Part shown: positions 36,037-45,863 of the stretch, in pieces
Layout: each line of letters begins with the position of its first letter
Numbering within the stretch: position 1 is the stretch's first letter
Source: JACADW01 sp963747985
Lineage (GTDB): Bacteria; Acidobacteriota; UBA6911
Direction of reading: 5' to 3'
DNA length: 64,000 nt
Assembly: GCA_963747985.1 (NCBI GenBank)
Contig: CAVVHG010000009.1
Coordinates: forward strand, 248,001 to 312,000
Made by a program: the position numbers and the translations under genes
The notes under the pieces: model-generated
Databases searched by the model: none
What the model saw: only the letters and a program-made list of their open reading frames with translations
What the model was told of the DNA's origin: nothing

Positions 36037-38202
36037 CTACTCCAACTCGATTACGGCCATGCCGAAAATGCCCACCTCGTCAGCCGTGAAGCTGATCAGT
36101 CGTGGCGACTCCTGACGAAAAGCCACGGGTTTCAGCGCCGTCAGGTTTCCACAGTAGCGTACGTCACGGACTTTCATGCCAGCCGGGACGAACGCCTCGA
36201 TCTTCAGGTTCCTGGCGGGTGTGATGGTCCCGTCCAGGGTGACATCATAGTTGACCAGGTGGACGAGCATCCCGCTCCGGTCCTGCGAGAGCATCGAGGT
36301 AATCTCTACGTACGGCGCTTTGCCTGTAACGCGTGTCAGTCGGCCGGGGAGCAATCGCTGAGTTTCGTCCGCGGCGCTCTCAAGGATCCTTCTCAAGGCC
36401 GGATCGATCCGGTTGCGCGTGTACCCTTCGGGAATATCCGCAAAGAGATCCGCCATGGTGGGTCCGAAGGTGGTGTACTCGCCCTTGGCCTTCATCGGGA
36501 TCAGGAAACGCGAGGCAGGAATCATGACCGGCAGGAAACGGACCCGGCCTGATCCTGCTTTTGTGAGGGCCGGTTGCTTCGGATAGGCAGAGTGCCCCAG
36601 TATGCCTGCCAGCGGAACGGGGCTCTGCAGGAGATTGAACTCATTCTTCACCCCGCATTCCCCCAGTATCAGAAGGTTTCCGCCCCCTTCGACGTAACGG
36701 ATGAGGCCGTTTTGCTTCTCCTGGCTCAACAACGGCAGATAGGGCAGAACGATCAAATCGTACTTTTGCAGATCACCCCGGAGAAGATCGTCTTCCACGA
36801 GCATCACGTGCGAGATGCCTCGATCCGCAAACACTCGCGACATGCTGAAGGCAAAACTCAGTTCATCCGCCAGGTACTGGTTCAACGAGGCCAGCACAGC
36901 CACGTTGCTGTGCAACTGGCATGTCAGCAGCCTCTCCTCGTTGCCGGCGAGGAAGTTATAGATCCGTGTCGCGGCAGGCGGTGTCTCCCGTTTCTCGCGG
37001 AAAACGGCATGATTGGCCTCGGCCTCCGCGATGTTGATCTGGGCCATGGCGTCCAGGCACTTCTCAGTCGGGTTGGGAAAGACCGGGGGCGTGATCTCGG
37101 TGGCATAGACGATCGCCGGCTTGCCATGATTGGCGGCTGCCAGAAACTTGAGCGCAGGACTGTTGGTGATCTTCACTCCTTCGTCTGTCTTCCGTGGCGC
37201 GGTGTCCAGGAACTCCTGGATTTCCGAATACGTGAAGTCCTCGTAGCCGTCTCGACCAAGCATCTCCATATTTCCGGCGGCGTCGTATGCGATCGGCCCG
37301 TAGCCGAAGCCGCCGAAGACATTCCCTGAGACCATGAAATTCGGGTTGTACTTCCGGGCGACGGCGCGCAGATGCTTGTGGTATTCCGCCACGGTAAAAC
37401 CGCGAAAAGTCACCCACTCCATCCAGAACCTGTCACCGCGCTTCCGCGGCAGGTCGATCGAGGAGTAGTCGGCGGCTCCGTACTTGGCACTCGCGACATT
37501 CCTGGGGAGTTGCTTTTCCAGGTAGGCGAGAAAGTTCTGCCTGCAGTACTTGCAGTAGCAGGTTTCTCCGGCAATCTGAGTCCAGTCGATGTAAGTTCCG
37601 TCGATTCCGCTCTCGGCCTGGGCCCTGATACGGCCTTCCATCATGCGGACGTAATACGGGTTATTCGGGCATCCCCAGGTCTCGAATCCCTTGCCGGTCT
37701 CCTTGCCGTAAGGGGCATATCGGTAGTGCGGAAAGGTGCCGTCGGCACGGACCATGATCCATGTGGTGGGATCCTCAGGCGGGCGGGGGCCGATATAGTC
37801 CGAATAGTCGTTCCAGCGCTCGTTGTAGAACTTCAACAGCTCAATCTGTTCTTTCCGGGGTATGTCCTTGTTGGACTCGGACTGGCCGGCAAGCGAACTC
37901 GACATGTAGCGCAGGACGATGTAGCCCTTCTCGTGGAAGCCGCTGTTGAACGCCTTCGCCTTCTCCATGCCCGCATCGAATTCACTGCGGTTGGCCGACT
38001 CGAAGTTCGGAGCGCCGCTGCCGAAGGTGACAGTAAATCGATTCTGCTGCAGGAAATCGAGATTGGATCTGTGGCCGAGCCGCCAGTGGCCCCAGTCGGT
38101 GCTGGGCTTCCAGCCATCCGGGCCGGCCCCGAAAGCAAAACTCAGTACCACAGGGATTACAGCCAACCGCATCCAACCTGAAGTGTTTCGTCGGGATTTC
38201 AT
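36037..38202 (-). CDS. Secreted glycosyl hydrolase-like protein with trimerisation/GATase-like domain
   Basis: A 721-aa protein with a signal peptide (GWMRLAVIPVVLSFAFGAG). The N-terminal 400 residues form a TIM-barrel-like region with GYIVLRYMSSSL, GIDGTYIDWTQIAGETCYCKYC (a CxxC pair after the DW motif) and FMVSGNVFGGFGYGP. The middle (LQKYDLIVLPYLPLLSQEK, YVEGGGNLLILGECG) matches the beta-galactosidase trimerisation/glutamine-amidotransferase-like domain of GH42-type enzymes. The C-terminus is a beta domain. This layout is common in unassigned acidobacterial and planctomycete glycosidases. Substrate unknown. Confidence 0.68.
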   Translation of the reverse strand: MKSRRNTSGWMRLAVIPVVLSFAFGAGPDGWKPSTDWGHWRLGHRSNLDFLQQNRFTVTFGSGAPNFESANRSEFDAGMEKAKAFNSGFHEKGYIVLRYMSSSLAGQSESNKDIPRKEQIELLKFYNERWNDYSDYIGPRPPEDPTTWIMVRADGTFPHYRYAPYGKETGKGFETWGCPNNPYYVRMMEGRIRAQAESGIDGTYIDWTQIAGETCYCKYCRQNFLAYLEKQLPRNVASAKYGAADYSSIDLPRKRGDRFWMEWVTFRGFTVAEYHKHLRAVARKYNPNFMVSGNVFGGFGYGPIAYDAAGNMEMLGRDGYEDFTYSEIQEFLDTAPRKTDEGVKITNSPALKFLAAANHGKPAIVYATEITPPVFPNPTEKCLDAMAQINIAEAEANHAVFREKRETPPAATRIYNFLAGNEERLLTCQLHSNVAVLASLNQYLADELSFAFSMSRVFADRGISHVMLVEDDLLRGDLQKYDLIVLPYLPLLSQEKQNGLIRYVEGGGNLLILGECGVKNEFNLLQSPVPLAGILGHSAYPKQPALTKAGSGRVRFLPVMIPASRFLIPMKAKGEYTTFGPTMADLFADIPEGYTRNRIDPALRRILESAADETQRLLPGRLTRVTGKAPYVEITSMLSQDRSGMLVHLVNYDVTLDGTITPARNLKIEAFVPAGMKVRDVRYCGNLTALKPVAFRQESPRLISFTADEVGIFGMAVIELE

Positions 38203-38558
38203 AAAAGTGCCTTTCTCAACCGCGACCGGTCGTTGATACGGAATTCAGCTTAAACGCGAAGCGGTCGGATCGCAAGATCATGCGATATGCCCCCGCCGGT
38301 GACCGCAGATACAAACCCGGACATTCGGAGAATACCACTGTGCAGGAAAGGCCGATGCAGCGGAGCGCTACCTCATTTCCTATTAAGGATATTGGCTGGC
38401 AGAGAGAAAGCTGGTATTTTTTGCGCTCATTATTGTGCCTTTGGTGCGATCATAATCGGTTCCGCATTGCCTTGCGATCATTCACGAACGGGAGGGAGGC
38501 TGCCACGTTGGCACGAACAACCCTCATCCGCGCGCACCAGTCAACCAGGGAGGACGAT
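38203..38558. other. Intergenic divergent spacer
   Basis: A 356-bp region between the glycosidase-like gene (minus) and the OmpA-family gene (plus). Its right part is more AT-rich than its surroundings (38400-38470) and likely holds promoters, but no consensus pair with good spacing is visible. No gene seen. Confidence 0.5.
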
Positions 38559-40133
38559 ATGAAACGTACCATCACCACCGCGGCGACTATTGCGGCGATT
38601 TTGTTGTTTGCGTGGCTGGCCGTGGCTCAGTCGCAGCCCGGCACGGCCCAGGGGACACCGGCATCCGAAGTTATAAGCAAGTCCACCACGGCGATCGGCT
38701 ACATCGTCGGAGGGGGGGCGACCAAGGTCTATTTCAAGGGCACGCAGTTGATGCCCGGGGCCACCGGTGAGGCCAAGGTGGAAGCCAAGAAGGGGTACAC
38801 GGAGATCGAGGTCGAGTTCAAGAACCTCGCACAGCCGACGACAAAGTTCGGAACGGAATTCCTGACCTATGTGCTTTGGGCTGTCTCCCCCGACGGCCGG
38901 AGCAGTAACCTCGGTGAGATCCTCATCGACAACAACGGGAACGGCAAACTCAATGTCAGCACCCAGATGTCTGTCTTCTCGATGCTCGTCACCGCCGAGC
39001 CCTATTTCGCGGTTCGCATACCGAGTGAATTGCTGGTTCTCGAGAATGAGGCCGGGAAGAACATCAAGGGTAAGATCTTTGTGGTCAACGAATACAAGCT
39101 GATGAGACGCGCCCAGTATCAGAAGAGGGCGAATCCGCTCGCGTTGACGCTAGATCTGAAGAAGATACCGCTGGAGATGTACGAAGCCAGGAATGCGGTC
39201 GAAATCGCAAAATCCAACGGGTCCGAGAAGTACGCGCCGGAAATCCTCACCAAAGCCGCTTCGAGCCTGCAGATGGCCGAGAATTCTCTTTCCAGGAAGG
39301 CGGACAAGAAGCAGGTAGTCTCGACGGCGCGGCAAGCCATCCAGTTCTCCGAGGATGCGCGCGCCCTGGCGGTGCAGCGCCAGAACGAGGAGCGCATTGC
39401 CCAGGAGCGTGAGGCAGCCGCATCCAAGGCGAGGGCCGAGGCGGAAGCCAAGGCGGCTGAGGAAGCCGCAGCGGCCAAGCAGAGAGCGGACGCAGAAGCC
39501 AAGCGCCAGGCTGAACTGTCTGCGGCACGTGAAGCTCAGTTGAAGGCGGAAGCAGACGCCAGGGCATTGAAGCTCAAGATGGAGGCGGACGCTGCGGCAG
39601 CCCAGGCCAAGGCGGAGCAGGATGCTCTGATGGCAAGGGAGGAGGCGGCGAAAGCTGAAGCCGAAAGGGCCCAGAAAGCAGCCGAGGAGCTGCGCGCAAA
39701 GCTGCTGCAGCAGTTCAATCAGGTGCTTGACACACGCGACACGCCTCGCGGGCTCGTCGTGAATATGTCGGACGTTCTTTTCGACACCGGCAGCTACACG
39801 CTGCGGCAGACGGCACGCGAGAAACTTGCGCGCCTCGCCGGTATCATCCTGAACTACCCCGGCCTCAGACTCGAGGCCGAGGGTCACACCGACAATGTCG
39901 GCTCCGCGGATTTCAATCAGAAGCTCTCCGAGCAGAGGGCCAACTCTGTTCGGGATTACCTGGTTTCACAGGGGATCCCGATGACATCGATCGTCGCGAC
40001 CGGGAAAGGTTTCTCGATGCCCGTCGCCTCCAACGACACCCCGCAGGGCAGGCAACAGAACCGGCGCGTTGAGCTGATCGTCTCCGGCGAGGTGATCGGC
40101 ACGAAGGTCGGCGCGACCGGTCAGCAACAGTAA
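38559..40133 (+). CDS. OmpA-family outer-envelope protein with coiled coil
   Basis: A 524-aa protein: signal peptide MKRTITTAATIAAILLFAWL, a beta-rich N-terminal domain to about residue 195, a long Ala/Glu/Lys coiled coil at about 210-390 (runs of AEAKAAEEAAAAKQRADAEA type), and a C-terminal OmpA/MotB peptidoglycan-binding domain. The latter has LFDTGSYTLRQTAREKLARL, LEAEGHTDNVGSADFNQKLS and GFSMPVASNDTPQGRQQNRR. It should bridge the periplasm to peptidoglycan. AGGGAGGAC precedes ATG 38559; the frame extends upstream without similarity. Confidence 0.88.
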   Translation: MKRTITTAATIAAILLFAWLAVAQSQPGTAQGTPASEVISKSTTAIGYIVGGGATKVYFKGTQLMPGATGEAKVEAKKGYTEIEVEFKNLAQPTTKFGTEFLTYVLWAVSPDGRSSNLGEILIDNNGNGKLNVSTQMSVFSMLVTAEPYFAVRIPSELLVLENEAGKNIKGKIFVVNEYKLMRRAQYQKRANPLALTLDLKKIPLEMYEARNAVEIAKSNGSEKYAPEILTKAASSLQMAENSLSRKADKKQVVSTARQAIQFSEDARALAVQRQNEERIAQEREAAASKARAEAEAKAAEEAAAAKQRADAEAKRQAELSAAREAQLKAEADARALKLKMEADAAAAQAKAEQDALMAREEAAKAEAERAQKAAEELRAKLLQQFNQVLDTRDTPRGLVVNMSDVLFDTGSYTLRQTAREKLARLAGIILNYPGLRLEAEGHTDNVGSADFNQKLSEQRANSVRDYLVSQGIPMTSIVATGKGFSMPVASNDTPQGRQQNRRVELIVSGEVIGTKVGATGQQQ

Positions 40134-40172
40134 TGTGGGCCCGCCGCGCTGTGACGCGCCGGCCGAAATACA

Positions 40173-40224
40173 AGTGGGGCGGGTTTTCAACCCGCCCCGG
40201 CAGCTTGAAAAGCCGCCGCACATG
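40173..40224. repeat. REP-like double hairpin, copy B
   Basis: GTGGGGCGGGTTTTCAACCC region followed by GCAGCTTGAAAAGCCGCCGC. It lies between the stop of the OmpA-family gene and the tricorn-like gene on the same strand. Confidence 0.75.
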
Positions 40225-40319
40225 TTTCCGCTTGAACCCAGCGCTCCCACTGTATCCCTTTGCCCGACTCCGGTAAGATTCACGATTTGCAGCTTCATCC
40301 TGCTTGATACGGAGGACAT

Positions 40320-43300
40320 GTGTTTACTGACTCACGCGCTTCACGCACTATCGGCGCGACCCTGTTGATCGTTGTCATTGCTGCCATCGCCCCGGCGCTG
40401 GCCGCGGCGCAAACAAAGCTTCTTCGTTTCCCGGCGATTTACGGCGACAAGGTAGCCTTCACCTATGCGGGCGACGTCTGGATCGCTCCCGTTACAGGCG
40501 GGACCGCGACCCGGCTTACCGCCCACCCGGGGATCGAGGTGTTCGCAAGGTTTTCACCCGATGGAAAATGGATCGCCTTCACCGGCCAGTACGACGGGGA
40601 CGAGCAGGTCTATGTCATGCCCGCGGCCGGCGGTGCTCCCAGGCAGCTCACCTACTATCCTGCCCTCGGCCCGCTGACACCGAGGTGGGGGTGGGACAAC
40701 CAGGTTTACGGCTGGACGGTGGACGGGAAATCGATCTTCTTCCGGTCTCAGCGGGATTCGTGGACGCTCGGTCTGACGCGACTCTACATGGTGTCGATGG
40801 CCGGCGGTCCTGCCGAAGTCCTGCCCATGCCCGAGTCTGGAGCTGGCGACTTCTCGCCTGACGGCACGAAGATCGTCTACTCCCCGCGCTTCCGGGATTT
40901 CCGCCCCGAGAAACGCTACGGTGGCGGCCAGGCCAACGATCTTTATGTCTTCGATCTCAAGACAAATGACGCACGGTGCATCGTCAACCACCCGCGCGCC
41001 GACCGCGACCCGATGTGGATCGGCAGCACGATCTACTTCACGAGTGATCGCGACGGCACATTCAACATTTACGCCTACGATGTGCCGAGCGGCAAAGTAG
41101 CCCAGGTGACCACCAGCAAGCTATGGGACGTGCGCTGGCCCAGTACCGATCATGCCGGCCGCATCGTTTACGAGCTCAATGGTGAATTACAGCTCCTCGA
41201 TGTCAAGTCAGGCAAAAGCAAATCAATTCCCATCACCGTACCCGACGACGGTCTGTGGAAACGTCCGTCTCGCATCTCGGCGGCGGGCCAGGTTGAGGAT
41301 TTCGAGCTCAGCCCGAAAGGCGAGCGCGCACTCTTCAGTGCCAGGGGCGATGTTTTCACCGCCCCTATCGAGAAAGGACCGACCCGCGACCTGACGAACT
41401 CATCCGGCGCGCACGACAAGTGGGCCCGCTGGTCCCCGGATGGCTCAAAAATCGCATTCATATCGGACATAACCGGCGAGGAGGAACTGTACGTCATCGC
41501 GCAGGACGGCTCCGGTAAGCCCGAGCGACTCACGGACGGCGGCAAAGCCATGCGCTACCAGCCGGAGTGGTCTGGTGACGGCAAGCGCATCGCTTTTGGC
41601 GACAAGGACGGCAAGATCTTCGTTTACTCGTTCGACGACAAGAAGCTTACTGAGATCGTCGATGCACCGCGCGACCAGGTGAGAGATTACGCGTGGTCGC
41701 CGCGTGGTCACTACCTTGCGTTCAGCATGATCGGCCCTAACAACTTCCGCTCCATTTACATCTGGAGCGAAAAGGACGGGGAGGTTCGCAAGATCACCGA
41801 CGAGCTCTTCAATGCCGAAAATCCGGCCTGGGATCCCGACGGCAGCTACCTTTTCTACCTGAGTGACCGCCAGTTCGCACCGCAGATTTCGAGCGTGGAA
41901 TTCAACTACGCCACGAACAGGACCACCGGGATCTTCGCGCTGGCGCTGCGCAAGGAGGTCAAGCACCCGTTCCCGCCCGAAAGCGACGAGGCGGGCGCCG
42001 GCAAGGAGGACAAAGAGAAAGAGAAGGGTAAGCCCGAGGACGCGAAGGCAGGCGACGCCAAGGCAGGGGAGAACAAGCCGCTGGAAATGACGATTGATTT
42101 CGACGGGCTTGGCCTGCGGGTTGCCCGAGTTCCGGTTGAAGCGGATAACTACGCCGGACTCACTGCCGGGAAAGGGCATCTGCTCTACATGATCAGGCCG
42201 GCGTTCTACTACGGCCGGAGCCCGGACCACAAGACCTCGCTGCGGATTTACTCATTGAAGGACCGCAAAGAGACAACACTCGCAGAGGATGCAAACGGGT
42301 ACGCGCTCTCGTCGGACGGATCCAGGGTCTTGGTCCGCTCCGGGGGATCGTACACTCTCTACGACGCAACACCCACTGGTGCCGCTTCCAAGAAGTCCGT
42401 TTCCACAGCCGGCCTCATGGTCAACCGGGTGCCGGTCGAGGAATGGAACCAGATCTTTAACGAGGTCTGGCGCCGTTACCGGGACTGGTTCTATGTGGCC
42501 AACATGCATGGCTACAACTGGGAGGCCTTGCGCGAACAATACCGGCCCTGGCTTCAGTACGTGGCCCACCGCTCGGATCTCAACTACCTCATAAGCGAGA
42601 TGATCTCGGAACTCACGGTCCAGCACACGTACGTCGAGGGCGGCGATTTTATGATTCCCCCCCGCCCGTCCGTCGCGCTGCCGGGCGGGCGCTTCGAACT
42701 CGACCGGCAGGCAGGCCGCTATCGCATCAGCAGGATATTTCCCGGGCAGAACGAAGAGGAGATCTACCGCGCACCGCTGACCGAGATCGGCGTCAATGCC
42801 TCCGTGGGCGATTATCTGCTGGCCGTCGACGGCGTTGAACTCAAGGCGGACGAGGATCCTTACCTGCAGTTCCGCAACAAGGCGGACCGGCCGGTGCAAC
42901 TCACGGTCAACTCCAGGCCGACGATGGATGGGGCGCGCACGGTTTCCTACACCCCGATCACCAGCGAAAGCAACCTGATCTACCTCGACTGGATTACAGG
43001 AAACCGCGACCGTGTGACGAAGCTCTCAAACGGACGTGTCGGGTATATCCATGTGCCTGACATGGGGGCCGAGGGCATCTATGAGTTCATTAAGTGGTAC
43101 TACGGCCAGATACGCAAGGAGGGGCTGGTCATCGACGTCCGCGCCAACGGCGGAGGCAATGTTTCACGCATGCTGATCGAGCGTCTCTCGCGCAAATGGC
43201 TTGGCCTGAACTACGGGCGGACCGATGACCAGGCCGATACCTACCCTGATGGGGTGTTCATAGGACCGCAGATCTCGATACTCAACGAGAACTCCGCGTC

Positions 43301-43643
43301 AGACGGCGACATCTTCCCGGCCATGTTCCGCGAGGCCGGCATCGGCCCACTCGTGGGACGGAGGTCGTGGGGCGGTGTGGTGGGTATCTCGGGCCGCGGG
43401 CCGTTGATCGACGGCGGCACGATCTATGTGCCTGAATCGGGATTCGCCGACAGGAAAGGGCAGTGGATCATCGAAGGCCACGGGGTTGATCCCGATATCG
43501 ATGTGCAGAATGACCCCAAGGATGTGATCGACGGAAAAGATCCGCAGCTTGAGCGGGCAGTCGCCGAGTTGATGAAGAGGCTCGACGCGAATCCCGTGAG
43601 GCTTCCGCCAAAACCTCCCGGCCCGGTCAAGACTGAGAAGTAG
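40320..43643 (+). CDS. Tricorn-like S41 serine protease with beta-propeller and PDZ domain
   Basis: An 1107-aa exported protein. After a signal peptide, residues about 35-600 contain PD40/TolB-type propeller blades (FARFSPDGKWIAFTGQYDGD, WARWSPDGSKIAFISDITGE). A charged Glu/Lys linker lies near 560-585. The C-terminal part holds the tricorn core domain, a PDZ and the S41 protease domain. Candidate catalytic residues are H769 (VQHTYVEGGDF), S994 in NENSASDGDIFP with D995, and E1039 (YVPESGF). The start is GTG 40320 with GGAGG four bases upstream; an ATG at 40318 overlaps it but is out of frame. It degrades peptides in the periplasm or outside. Confidence 0.92.
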   Translation: MFTDSRASRTIGATLLIVVIAAIAPALAAAQTKLLRFPAIYGDKVAFTYAGDVWIAPVTGGTATRLTAHPGIEVFARFSPDGKWIAFTGQYDGDEQVYVMPAAGGAPRQLTYYPALGPLTPRWGWDNQVYGWTVDGKSIFFRSQRDSWTLGLTRLYMVSMAGGPAEVLPMPESGAGDFSPDGTKIVYSPRFRDFRPEKRYGGGQANDLYVFDLKTNDARCIVNHPRADRDPMWIGSTIYFTSDRDGTFNIYAYDVPSGKVAQVTTSKLWDVRWPSTDHAGRIVYELNGELQLLDVKSGKSKSIPITVPDDGLWKRPSRISAAGQVEDFELSPKGERALFSARGDVFTAPIEKGPTRDLTNSSGAHDKWARWSPDGSKIAFISDITGEEELYVIAQDGSGKPERLTDGGKAMRYQPEWSGDGKRIAFGDKDGKIFVYSFDDKKLTEIVDAPRDQVRDYAWSPRGHYLAFSMIGPNNFRSIYIWSEKDGEVRKITDELFNAENPAWDPDGSYLFYLSDRQFAPQISSVEFNYATNRTTGIFALALRKEVKHPFPPESDEAGAGKEDKEKEKGKPEDAKAGDAKAGENKPLEMTIDFDGLGLRVARVPVEADNYAGLTAGKGHLLYMIRPAFYYGRSPDHKTSLRIYSLKDRKETTLAEDANGYALSSDGSRVLVRSGGSYTLYDATPTGAASKKSVSTAGLMVNRVPVEEWNQIFNEVWRRYRDWFYVANMHGYNWEALREQYRPWLQYVAHRSDLNYLISEMISELTVQHTYVEGGDFMIPPRPSVALPGGRFELDRQAGRYRISRIFPGQNEEEIYRAPLTEIGVNASVGDYLLAVDGVELKADEDPYLQFRNKADRPVQLTVNSRPTMDGARTVSYTPITSESNLIYLDWITGNRDRVTKLSNGRVGYIHVPDMGAEGIYEFIKWYYGQIRKEGLVIDVRANGGGNVSRMLIERLSRKWLGLNYGRTDDQADTYPDGVFIGPQISILNENSASDGDIFPAMFREAGIGPLVGRRSWGGVVGISGRGPLIDGGTIYVPESGFADRKGQWIIEGHGVDPDIDVQNDPKDVIDGKDPQLERAVAELMKRLDANPVRLPPKPPGPVKTEK

Positions 43644-43658
43644 CCCGGGTAACCCGGT

Positions 43659-43701
43659 GCCAGGCCTTCGGATTTCGGATGCTCAATCCGGGAGGCCTGG
43701 C
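43659..43701 (+). terminator. Hairpin downstream of the tricorn-like gene
   Basis: GCCAGGCCT (43659-43667) pairs with AGGCCTGGC (43693-43701), 15 bp after the stop codon. No T-tract follows, so it could act as an RNA-stabilising hairpin. Confidence 0.4.
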
Positions 43702-43923
43702 TCCCGGGAAGAAACCACGGCCAGCCAGGTTCGTGCGGCTATTCGAAGGGCAATAGTCCGCGTTCAGGCCCAAGTTCAGGTCAGAGTCTAAGTCTCTTTA
43801 AAACAGTGGATTAGGGGAGCGGCTGCAGGCGAAACATCGGGGATTTCCATGCATCTTGAGAGATGGGTGTATGATGCTCACAGGTGTGCCTGAAATTCCT
43901 GCGATTACAGATCGGAGGATTCA

Positions 43924-44502
43924 ATGACGGCAGAGAGCAAGAAGATGGAGTATCGACACGCGCTGTCAATGTGGTGGCTGCTCTTGTGGAGGTCATTTCT
44001 CGGTCTTCTACTCCTCTCCTTTCCCATGACATGGATGGTAACGATAAGTCTTGGGGGGCCGAGCTTTCTCCATCCGAGTCTGTGGCGTCGTGTTGCGGCG
44101 ACCGTCATCTGGATCGGCATTCTGGTGCTCACGGTGTTTGCCGCTCAGTTGATTGTTCAGCAAATGATACGGAAACGCTACCGGCGCTTCGCGGTTTCCG
44201 TCATTGACAATACCGGCGGAGAAGCGCGGCCAAACAACCACCTCTTCGTGCTGGAGCGTTTCAAGGTTGTGTGGGCGTTGTTTTGGCGCTTCGTGCCAGT
44301 CGCGTGGATTGTTTACTACGTCTTTAGATCACATCTGAACCCACTGCCTATCTTTGTGGGTCCTCTCACATACCTCATCCGCATCGGTTACGTTGCCGCG
44401 CTGGTCCTGGTGGCCCCGTTTGTCGTTCTATCTGCCCTGAGAAGGCGATATTCCACTTTCGAGCTGCGCTTGACCGAGCCGGATGGCAACACCGCTCCCT
44501 GA
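43924..44502 (+). CDS. Small integral membrane protein, function unknown
   Basis: A 192-aa protein with four hydrophobic helices: around residues 17-42 (LLLWRSFLGLLLLSFPMTW), 57-82, 115-133 and 140-167. A positively charged patch MIRKRYRRF follows the second and LRRRYSTFELRL ends the protein. CGGAGGATTCA precedes the ATG. Resembles no family I can name. Confidence 0.7.
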   Translation: MTAESKKMEYRHALSMWWLLLWRSFLGLLLLSFPMTWMVTISLGGPSFLHPSLWRRVAATVIWIGILVLTVFAAQLIVQQMIRKRYRRFAVSVIDNTGGEARPNNHLFVLERFKVVWALFWRFVPVAWIVYYVFRSHLNPLPIFVGPLTYLIRIGYVAALVLVAPFVVLSALRRRYSTFELRLTEPDGNTAP

Positions 44503-44818
44503 ATGGCTGGTTCGGCGTCCGGCGGCGCGGGATTCCTGATGAATGGTTTGAAGTGGCGGCTATGCGTGACAATTTGCCAGACTCGGCGCCCCCAATCGGT
44601 CGCGGCAATCATCGTGGCAAAAGCTGCCGCAACGACCGCTGCCGCGCTTTCCTGACCCAACCCCAGCCGTCTCGATACCGCAGGACAACAAGGCGTTGTC
44701 TGTGGCCATACGCCAAGCTGAATGTGCTGTACACGCCAGGAGTCATCTGGTAAAAGTCGACCCGTCATCGCACGTGCGTTCGGCTCAACGACAATGTTTC
44801 CGAGAATGTGAGATTCGT
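44503..44818. other. Intergenic region
   Basis: 316 bp with no supported gene. Open frames here are short and of biased composition. Start of the SPFH gene lacks a strong ribosome-binding site. Confidence 0.5.
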
Positions 44819-45799
44819 ATGACCTGGTTTCTCATCGCGCTTTTTGCCGTTGTCATCGCGGCATTTACCTATGAGTATCGCCTCCGCCGCCCCGACTGCA
44901 TCGTCCTGTGCGAGACAAGGACCGGGCTCGGCGTGCGCAAGGGACCCTTCTACCCGCGGCACTTCAGCCTCCCGATCAGGCGCACACCTCACTCGCTGCT
45001 GCTGACCGTCGACGCGACCGCAGCGGGGAACCTGGACATCCGTGTCAAGCTGGTCGGGACAGTCGCTCCCTCCCTGGACAACCTGCAGGCGCTCATTCGC
45101 GTCGGCGGCTGGCAGACTGCAGCCGTGGCAAAGGCAGCAGAGGAGCTGCAGGTGCTGCTGCAGGGATTCGTCAAAGAGTTCACCGAGACCCACGAGATCC
45201 ACAATCTTTCGTCTCAGAACATTCTCGACCATCTCAACGAGCGGGTAGTCATCAGCGGGAGCAAGCTGGGCCTGGAGGTCATTTCGCTTGCCATTCAGTC
45301 GTTCGAGCCGGTGGATCCGCAGATTGCCGAGGCGCTGCGTCAGCAGGAACACGCCCGGATCCTCGAGCAGACCGAGCAGGTCAGCCACCAGGCGCGCATC
45401 AACGCCGCCAGGGCGAAGTTCAAGGCCGACGAGGAAATCGCCGTCCTCGAACACGAACTCGAGCTCAGGAAGGCGGACCTGCACAAGGCGCAGCTTCAGC
45501 AGGAATCGGCGCTCGCGCAGCAGCGCCTCCAGGACGAGCTCCAGCGCAGCCGCATGCGCCTCCAGTTCGAGAGGGAAGAGCTGGAGCTGCTCAAGAACAA
45601 CCCGGAGTTGCTCATGCTCACGCCGCAGGCGGCGCGACTCGCCGAAGCAAGCCAGAGCCTGAAGAACGCGCGCACCATCGTCTCGCTGTCGTCGCAGGAC
45701 CTCCCGCAGGGATCCGAGCTGCTCGGCATCTTCCGCGGCCTTCTCCAGAAGGCGCTGGATGGCTACAAGGAGCAGAAGGAGAGAAACACCGCCACCTAG
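44819..45799 (+). CDS. SPFH/band-7-like membrane protein with coiled coil
   Basis: A 326-aa protein with one N-terminal transmembrane helix (MTWFLIALFAVVIAAFTY), then an SPFH-like domain (LLLTVDATAAGNLDIRVKLV, LDHLNERVVISGSKLGLEVI, SLAIQSFEPVDPQIAEALRQ) and a long charged coiled coil from about 195 to 270. The order helix, SPFH domain, coiled coil is that of flotillin/stomatin scaffolds, which form rings at the membrane. The SPFH call is from pattern only. It lies 64 bp upstream of the giant fusion gene on the same strand, so the two may be one operon. Confidence 0.7.
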   Translation: MTWFLIALFAVVIAAFTYEYRLRRPDCIVLCETRTGLGVRKGPFYPRHFSLPIRRTPHSLLLTVDATAAGNLDIRVKLVGTVAPSLDNLQALIRVGGWQTAAVAKAAEELQVLLQGFVKEFTETHEIHNLSSQNILDHLNERVVISGSKLGLEVISLAIQSFEPVDPQIAEALRQQEHARILEQTEQVSHQARINAARAKFKADEEIAVLEHELELRKADLHKAQLQQESALAQQRLQDELQRSRMRLQFEREELELLKNNPELLMLTPQAARLAEASQSLKNARTIVSLSSQDLPQGSELLGIFRGLLQKALDGYKEQKERNTAT

Positions 45800-45863
45800 G
45801 CGGATGTGCAGGACCGTCTCTCAGGTGCTTCTGCGTTCAACGCTTTTTCTCTGACGCGAGTTC

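Noticed and set aside
38280..38558. N-terminal extension of the OmpA-family gene
   Set aside because: A signal peptide with a good ribosome-binding site begins at 38559, and the upstream codons look random.
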